DNA of 64,000 nucleotides from contig JANCRA010000005.1 in assembly GCA_024362935.1 (NCBI GenBank), positions 22,466,235-22,530,234 of the forward strand, written 5' to 3'. A program made the translations under genes and the position numbers. The notes beneath the pieces were generated by a model, which was not told where the DNA came from, did no database searches, and was given only the letters and a program-made list of their open reading frames with translations. The DNA comes from Setophaga petechia (taxonomy: Eukaryota; Chordata; Aves; Passeriformes; Parulidae). Below, in pieces: positions 28,501-37,500 of the stretch (positions are counted from its first letter, which is position 1; each line of letters starts with the position of its first letter).

Positions 28501-31500
28501 ATCCTCAAAACTACTGGCTTTTTTCTCATCAAGACTATTTTTAATATGATAATGTTTAAAATCTCCAGATATATAATAGACTACTGTGCTACACTGAATT
28601 TTGTTGAGAAGCTTCAATAATCATAGGATTTTGTTAGAGCAGCTTAAATAATCATAGTTTTTAAAAATATAGTGGGCTTCTTTACATGTGAGAGTTAGGA
28701 GCAAGAAAAGGTTTCACAAAGATGTACACATACATCAAGAGCCACAGACTGTTTTGCCCAGGATTTCTTCACTTGGTCATACATAATTGTGTTGTTGATA
28801 CCCAGGCCACAAAAAATAACAAAAGCCTAAAATTTAAAAAGAGAAAAAAGGGAGTCAGTTATGAATCAGTTATAATACAAGCACAAAGATGAACACTGCC
28901 TTAATCATTAAAAGAAATTACATTGAAATATTAGGAATAATCATGTTTAAACAGGTTATTTTAAGAATGCAGGTGAGTCACTGGCCTGCAGAAGAGAGAT
29001 TAGATGTCGGAAATTTGTTTTAATTAGGATGCCACCTTCTAAGTGAGGATTTCTGAGAATTAATGTCAAACTGAAAATATAGACAAGATATTCTCCCCCC
29101 CATCCCTGGAGTGGACTGAAGCAGATTACTGAGAAATACCAAATGCTACTGAAATGTGTGTTAATGCTGAACTGAATGTCTCTTACTTCAAACAGTCGCT
29201 GGTCAGCGTCGTCAAAGGATTTCCCATCAAGCCTGTTCAACACTTGAGCTACCCCTTTAGAAAGAGTTAATATGAGTTATAATCTTCATTCATTAATGCA
29301 CAATGCAGAATGTTTTATTCATTGGTAAAATGTAAACCACATATTTCAAACTGAAAAGCAGAATGCAAATATTTATTCTGAAAATAATTAGACACAGATG
29401 TGCAATAATTTCATTGTTTTGATACTTGTACTTTCAGCTGTTATGCTTTACTCTCCAAGTATAATACTGCAAGTCTAAAAGCTTTTCACAAAAGGTTAAA
29501 GATCTATTTGAGAAAGATCTTGATCACTTTGCTAACAGCAATCACATAAGTTGTCCTAAAAATTTGGAGTTACAAATACAATTTACTAAATCAGTACCTT
29601 CATTCCTAACATCTTACTTAGTTTAGCATCACCTGGGTATATAAACCCTTTTATACACATGACTGGTTCATTAATTTACTGAGCCAATGAAAAAATGCAT
29701 TTTCCGAACTAATGCTGATTTCTACAACAAACATTTCTATTTCATTTAGGTACAATAAGCCCTTAGAAAAATACTCTAAGAGTAATCCACTGTCAAGAGG
29801 TCAAATTATTTCTCATTCTTGAAGACAAGGCACAGTTCACAACAAACAACAAGACGTGTTTTTAAAGGCACAACTCCCATGTCAGCTCTGCTAAAGAAGC
29901 TCAAAGAGCCTGCATGACACCAAGTGCCTTCAGCAATGCACTTCTGATCTCAGCTCTCCCTGGCAGCCACACTGCACAGGCATCTACTCTTGCCCTGCCA
30001 GTATAAATTGTGATTGCTTTGACGTCAGTTCTGAGGAGCATTAGCAGAGGAATCTGGCGCTGTTATTTACAGGCGCTCCTTTTTGTGCCAAAAGCAGGTA
30101 ATAACACAGGGCCAACTGCTGGTGTAGCATAGCTGCAAAGAATCCTATCAAAGATCCTCTGAAACTCTGTCACATCCTGATCCAGCAACCACCACTGCAA
30201 TAGGCAACTCCAACCACTGCCAAGCCCCTCCAGCAAATCTTCCCTGCCTGCATCCAGAGTTTATCATTAGAGGGAAATGAACACTTAGCTTGACTGCAGA
30301 CAGTTGCCCATGTACTAAAGGGAAACCCAAGGAAATCATCAATGCATATAAAACATTTTTCACTAATATGGTTAGAATTACTGTTTTCACCTTATTAAAG
30401 TTGAGTGCAATATATAACTTAACAACAACACAGCTGGAAGGCTGAAAAAGTCCACAAAGTATCTAAGTCAAAACATCCCTTCTTGGATACTTAGCATGCG
30501 TCCTAGGTACTGTAACTTCTTAACAATATTCAGCTGGGAAAAAGAAGGTAAAGGAACACAGAATTTAAAAGATTAAATTTACATTAGCACAAAAATTAGG
30601 CAGCCATGAGGGAAGTCTTACCAATGATTTGGTGGGTGCTGTTCCATATTGGAACACAAAGAACAGATCTTATGTGAAAGCCAGAAATTTGGTCAGCCTA
30701 AAATGTAGAAATGAGAACTTCCATTAGTGGTGCTGTTTTCATTTTTTAAAATCATAGTAATAGAAATGTCAAGGAGTAAGTTTACATTATAAATGTCATT
30801 TCATATGAATCAGCGCTCAGAAAAAAAAATCTGCTGAAACTTCATCCACAGTAACCAAAAGTCAAAAGGATTATTCTAAAAATTGCCAAAGAATATAAAA
30901 ACATTGGCATCTTTGCCACATTAAGCTTGCACTATTTGAGACTGATTTGGCACTAAAGACAAACTATAATTGAGGCAATATCCAGACAAATTTTGAATTA
31001 CTTACACTGGTGGATTAGTAGAGATAACTTTCACTGAACAAGTTTGCCTTAGAAGTACCCTTCCCAGCTGTCAAACTGAAATTGGACATAGCAAGGCAGC
31101 TGTAAAAGGAGGCTTACAGGAAATACACATTTTCAGAAGAAAGGTGAGAGTAAGTAGGGAATTGTGCAAAGTGCAAGTTAGTAAAAAATGTAAGGATGGA
31201 GCCAAACCCTAGATTTGAGATAAATGGACCTTTTGTTCCAATGACAATTTACTGCCTCATTTATTGTTTTCTAGCTAATACAGTATACAACTTCACTATT
31301 TATTTCAAATTTCACTGATTCTCTTTTTTCTACAATTAGTAACATTATTCTTTAGTGTCACTGCATTGAAAAGAGATCAGAGAGTGGAATTGGTCCACTC
31401 AGAGAAGATCAGGAGATGTTCTCTTACTAAAACTGCCACTGCTACAGGCAGTGTTTAATAGAAGAAAACTAAAAGACCAGCATTAATTCATATATGGGAA

Positions 31501-34500
31501 GCAGGATGGGATCACTGTGATGTCCTAGCTAGCAAAAGATGTAACTCAGATTTTAATTAGATTACTGCCTATTTGTACATACTCAGAACTCATCACTGAA
31601 ACTGGTGTGGAGTGCCACCTAAAGTCCATGGGAGCAGGGCAGTAGTTGATTAAAATGTATGTCTTGAAATGAACTGCAAAATACTTTTGTATTAAATTCT
31701 TGATGAATTAATTGAAAATTGAGCATCAACATTTGCAGATGAGATGCAGTGTTCTGAGAAAAAAATAAGAGATGATTTTCAACTGAAGCAGAGAACAGAA
31801 TTTCTGTTCATAACTACAAATACATGTTTGATTCTATCTAAGTAATAAGGGATACTATGATCCTCTTACTAATCTTGTCTGTAGAAATAATTGAGTAGAA
31901 AGACTGAATTTAAGAATTAAATTTTCATAGGAACCCATCAAAAGAAAATTATTATCGCCCTTTGTATCATTTTCTTTATATATATTGGGTAGTGCCTCCA
32001 ACTTGGAAAGAACTAACTGTGAAACAAATAAAAGACAGCTGAATTATTCAGGAGATGATATAATACAAGTACAATTGCAAACATCAAGGACTGGCATGCT
32101 TTAAGTTAGCATATCTAAACACCCCAGGCATTAATTGTACTTGCAATTCTGAACAGATTAACATCAATGCAGTTTTCTTTTATACTTACATAGCAGGCCC
32201 CTTTTATTTTTTCTTGTTTCAAAAAAATTCTGCTAGTTTGAGAGATAATCCCTTTAATGACATGTGGAATAAAATTGGAACCAAGCAAACTCTCAACATG
32301 AAACACTTCCAAGAACACTTACTGTAGCAATGTATTTTAGGAAGCTTTCTGACCAAGGCTGTGATTAATGTGCTGTCCGAGTGCTGGCCAAGTCCTCCAC
32401 AGTAATGCTGGATTAGAATTCAGTGAAGATTTTGTCCTTCCATACACCTCTAAAATTTATTTAGATGCTAAGTATACTTACATTTTTATCTGTAGCTACA
32501 CCTTTCTAATGGGAAATGAATACCTTAAGATACACAAACAACTTTTATTGGGAGTGAATGTATCTTGAAGAAGTACCCAATCCAGAGTGTATTTGAGCAA
32601 ATTAAGCTGTTGGTTGGCTAAGTTAGATCACAAACAACATTTTTCTGTCTGGATACCAGCTCTGCTCACACTCTGTGCACAGCCCCAGTCACCCCAACAG
32701 CTAACAATGCTGGTGCTGCTAACACTTAACACCAACAAATTTTCAACAATAAAAATCAGTTTGCATAAGTATCAAGACAATTGGTAGAGGAATCATCTAT
32801 TAACAGGAAAAAAAAAGAATCATGGAAAAACTGCTAAAAGTCATAAACTGATTCAGTGATCTGTGTTTGCATTATAAAACCACAGAAGACCAGGACAACT
32901 CACTGAATAGAAAAAAATAATTCAATAAATATTCACATGTCTCACAGCCACTTGGATATAAAACCAAAATTTTTATATTAGTTGTGATGCTCAAAAGTAA
33001 TATATAATTAATTCAATTTGTAAAAATCTCTCACCTCAGCATCAAAGCGGGGGTCCTGATAGGCATCACTGATGTTCACTGGGAGACCTGTGGAAGCGAC
33101 GAGTTCAGCAATGCTGTTGTTTATTAGCCAGTCTGAATAAGATGATTTTTCCACGCTGTCTTTGAAACTATCAAAATGCAGGGCAAGGGAAGAAAAGTAT
33201 ACAGTCAATGTTAACTGCAAGTCCAGCATGTCTTAAATGCACATTAATAGGAACAGCAGAACCATTCACAATTATTAATAGTTACCAAAAATTAACTGTA
33301 GAACAATAATTTGGTATTATTGAAATGGTACCTCAAAAATTCTCTCCTTTACATAACTCTTTCTATTGAAAACAGCATTGGTGCATCAAGTAAATAAAAT
33401 ATTTGATAGATTTTACCTATGAATCAACAGTGGACTGTGTTCTAAGTTTCTGTAGGATACAGGATTGCTCATGAAAAGCAACCAGTTCTAAAAAATATTT
33501 TCTGTAGAGTTACCTGAAGATATATACTTTTAGGCATTTTTTAATTAATCTAATAATTGTGATATTTTCAATTTTTATTTTCAGTAATTTTCCTGTAAAA
33601 ATGACTTTTAAAAAAATTTTGGCATCTGAAATGCCATATCTGAATGGCTGAAGAAGGGATCATTGAATAAGTCTTAAATCAATATTACAAGTATATTGCA
33701 GCAGGTGGATCCAAATAGTCACACAAGACATAAAGGTTTCCTTTTTTTTTCCCTGGTTGAGCTTCTGCCACAGTTACTGAGGGGCTAGAGAGCTATCATT
33801 AAATGAGCATAAGACAGTAAAATGGTGGCCTCAACTCACCACACTCCACTGCAGCTTCTCAGAAACTCAGTGTTTAGCAGACCTTAAATTCCTCACCTAA
33901 TCAGCAGGAAAGTTCTCTGACTTATTTCAGGCAGGTTCTTGACATTGGCAATGTCTGGCTACTCATGACTGAATAATAAAAAAAAATGCCTGTTCTCTTA
34001 GTTTTAAAAAGAAAACTGGTAAATTTTTAACACCTGAGAAACATTACTTAGAAAAAAGTTACTAAGAAGATATGGAGAAGACTACAATAGTTTGAGGCTT
34101 TGAAGCATTCCTCATGAATGAAAACAGGCTGAACAGTGAAATCCTTGAAAGACTCAATCAAAGGGAAAGGATTGATTTTTGTTGACTGCATTGATTTTCT
34201 GGAGACTAATTCAACTACATCACTCATTGAAAAGAAAACTTAATATTCTTAAAAGGCTAAGTAAAAAAAATAATGACTTACAGAAATCTAGAGGAATCCA
34301 CTTTCATTTGGGGTAAGAATTTTGAATGACTGTAATAAATGTTATGTGTACACTTTGACAGAGACCTTTACATAAATATAATGGGTTTTAAGCTAAGTAA
34401 AAGAATCACATTTATAATTTAATATTTAATTGATAATTTAATTTATTTCAAATACTTCAGAAGCAAAAGATCTTTAAGGATAAGGATCTAATTTCAAATG

Positions 34501-37500
34501 CATAGTTCCCAGTCCATAACTGATCTGAATGATATTATCATGTTAACACATACATCAGGACTTCATATGGGTGTCAAGCATTTTAAGTAGCAAATTAATT
34601 CAAGTAAAAGAAACAAGATAACGTTCATAAATTATGTTCTATTATGTTCTCTCCATTCCTATCAAGCACTCTACACCCATACTCCAGAAGACAGGCACAT
34701 CATCCCAGTTGAGGGATTTCAGCACTTCCTCTGTACCAGCCCAAGTGGGAAGGAGCACAGATATTTTTGCCCACACAACTCATACTCTGGCCCAGGCAGG
34801 AGACTTGTCCATTACTACTTGTACCCAGGTTAGAGAGCTGTCATCTCAGCTACCTGCTAAAATGGAATCTCATCTGCCAAAACTGCTGCTTCTGTGCAGG
34901 AAAGGCACACTCCACAGCACATTCTATCATGCTAATCTTCATCTAGATCATACCAGAACTGAGTCCCCAAGGATTCTAACATTTATGTAATATTTTTTCA
35001 AAGGGAGAGAAAATTTAAGGGACTTGGCAAACTTGTACTTCAAGAAGAAAATCTCTGGGAAAAACAACAGCATCAGTGTGCCAGTATAGATAATAAAGAA
35101 ACTTGATTGTGGTGTGTGATGAAAACTTGGAAACTGAACAAAAAAAGGCAAGTGTGGCCTTGCAAGAACAGCAAAGAAAATAAGTATGAATATCTATTAT
35201 GATATTTAGGTGTTTAACTGGTGAGCTGCTATCATGCAGATTTATGGAGGCAAAAGAAAAGCCAACTTCTAAAACTGTGTGAGAAAGTATATTGGGGTAT
35301 GCATGAAATACTGTCTTAGGACCTTCTTTCTCATTTAGATAAAACATAATGAGAACTGTTCTCAGCCTGAAATGTCTTTGGATTTAAACTAAAATTTCAA
35401 AGAAATAATGTTTTTCTTAACTGCCGTAATGATGAAGAAACTCATCTTGCTATTTTTTTCCCCACATGAAAAGTCTCATGACTTGACATCAGTTACAGAT
35501 GCAGAATGCAGAATGAAAAGGGCAAAACTCAGTAGGAAAATGCTCAAATGTCAAGGGCTCGCGGCATTGTTCTGTATCCTAAATAACCTTTATTTTTTCA
35601 CAATAGTGCCAATAACTCAAGCTGTGCCTGTGCTAGATCCAAATGTGACATCATATCTGCCAGTCTAACCTTGGTCTTTGTAAAAGCAACTTCACTCTCC
35701 ACAGGAAAAAAGAATCACAGAAAAAGTGAAACATCTTTATGTTAAAATGCACAGAAATGTACCTTTATGAATCTTATGAAGACTAGCTACCAGGTTATGT
35801 GTTTATTCATGTCTTGGAATAAAGTTAAAATAATCTTGACTTGACTACAACAGAGCAGGCTACTACAAACTGCTGTGGCAACATGCTAATATAACTATGG
35901 TAACAAGAAATGAGCCAGCTTGGTTATCTTGATACCACTCAACATTGTTTTGACTAATCTGGCTACTGATCAAGTTTGAGAAAAACAAGAATAACAACCA
36001 TATTCCTTGATTCATACTCCTGTCCCTGAATAAAAGAAATGTATTTTCACCCCCTAGGAAAGACCAACTGCTACTCTAGAACTCTTGGTCAAAAGCAACT
36101 TGTGATTCCCAGATGAATCAACAGATTATTTAATCATATTTAAATCCTCCTATTTTTTATTGCTTGTTTTTCATTTGCTTCACCATTCCCATACCAGGAC
36201 GTGGAAAGGAGATAGCTTCTACCCATATTTCTGTGTGGCCCTGGACTCTGATGTGAGCTTGCACATCTTAGAAATTTTTCTAAGACTATCCATTTCTAAT
36301 GATGTAAAATCAATCCATGAAAATGTTTATCACCACGACAGTCATTTGATATGGAAAATTCTCCTTCAGAATCAGTATGAATTAATCTGCATAAAACCTG
36401 TGTGATAAACACTGAGCCCTGAAAGATGGAAGAAATGTTCTCACAATAGCCCTGAATCCTCATCCCTTCATTTGCTATATAGGACATTTTATGTTAATTG
36501 CTACCAGTGGTGTAACCTTGCAGGGATTGATATAACAACCTCACATGAACAAAAATCTTCCTTTTGCTACTTAAAATTGGCCCTTTATAAGTGTTTACAA
36601 ATCCTACTAAGCAAAACATATACTCCATTTTGACTGGGCTCCCAAACAAGATTTAGTCACAGGAACACAGTTTCTAGGAAATACATATGCTCTGTGGTTT
36701 CTAGGCTTTCCAATTTGACAACAGCAGAAATAAAATTTTACTGGAAACCTCTCAACACAATTGTACAAAACAATTTTGTAAGAGATCAACAATCTAAAAT
36801 AATTTTGTAATTTTTTACTTCTATATTAATCAAGCAAAACAACAATTTCATGTTATCAATGAGTTCAGCCATAAAAAAATCAGTTTTCCCATGGTTTCTT
36901 ACCTGAGACACTGATACAACATTAGTGCATGTATACAAACACAAACATACATATATAAAAAAATATAGGCATATATATTCATTCAAGCAAGCCTCCATTT
37001 GAAGCAAGCAGGTGTCTTGTCTGAGTAAAAATGTAGGCTCACACTCTTCAATCAAATCTACACAAAGTTCCATGAGAAAATAAAATCTTGACCAAGCAGA
37101 TCTGAAAACTATGTGAAAAATGTAGTTATCCATAATCACAGAAGACATGAGCACTAACCTGTTGTCAGTATCAGCACTGCATTTTGGAGATAACAATTCG
37201 AAAGATTTTGTAAATTTCACCACCTGTCACAAAAGAAGTGACTTAAGATTGCTATTAAGATAAATAAACATCTAAGAAAACAGTAATGTAAGGTTTCTCT
37301 GCTTAAACTGTATTTTTATACAATAGTCATAGGATAAAAGTACAAATTTGTATTCTCTCAATGGAGAATTCATGTTTAAAATACACGCTGCGCACAGTTC
37401 CCTAAAAATCAATATCAAATCAAACGATATCTTCAGATCCCCTCAGAAAACTCTTTTCCACAAGTGAATATGCTTCCCTTTAAAGGCTTTTGGGGCACTT

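Noticed and set aside
36786..37223. A 145-codon minus-strand open frame
   Set aside because: Only its first 21 codons are real PDE11A exon (37159-37223). The rest is read-through past a consensus GTTAGT donor into intron.
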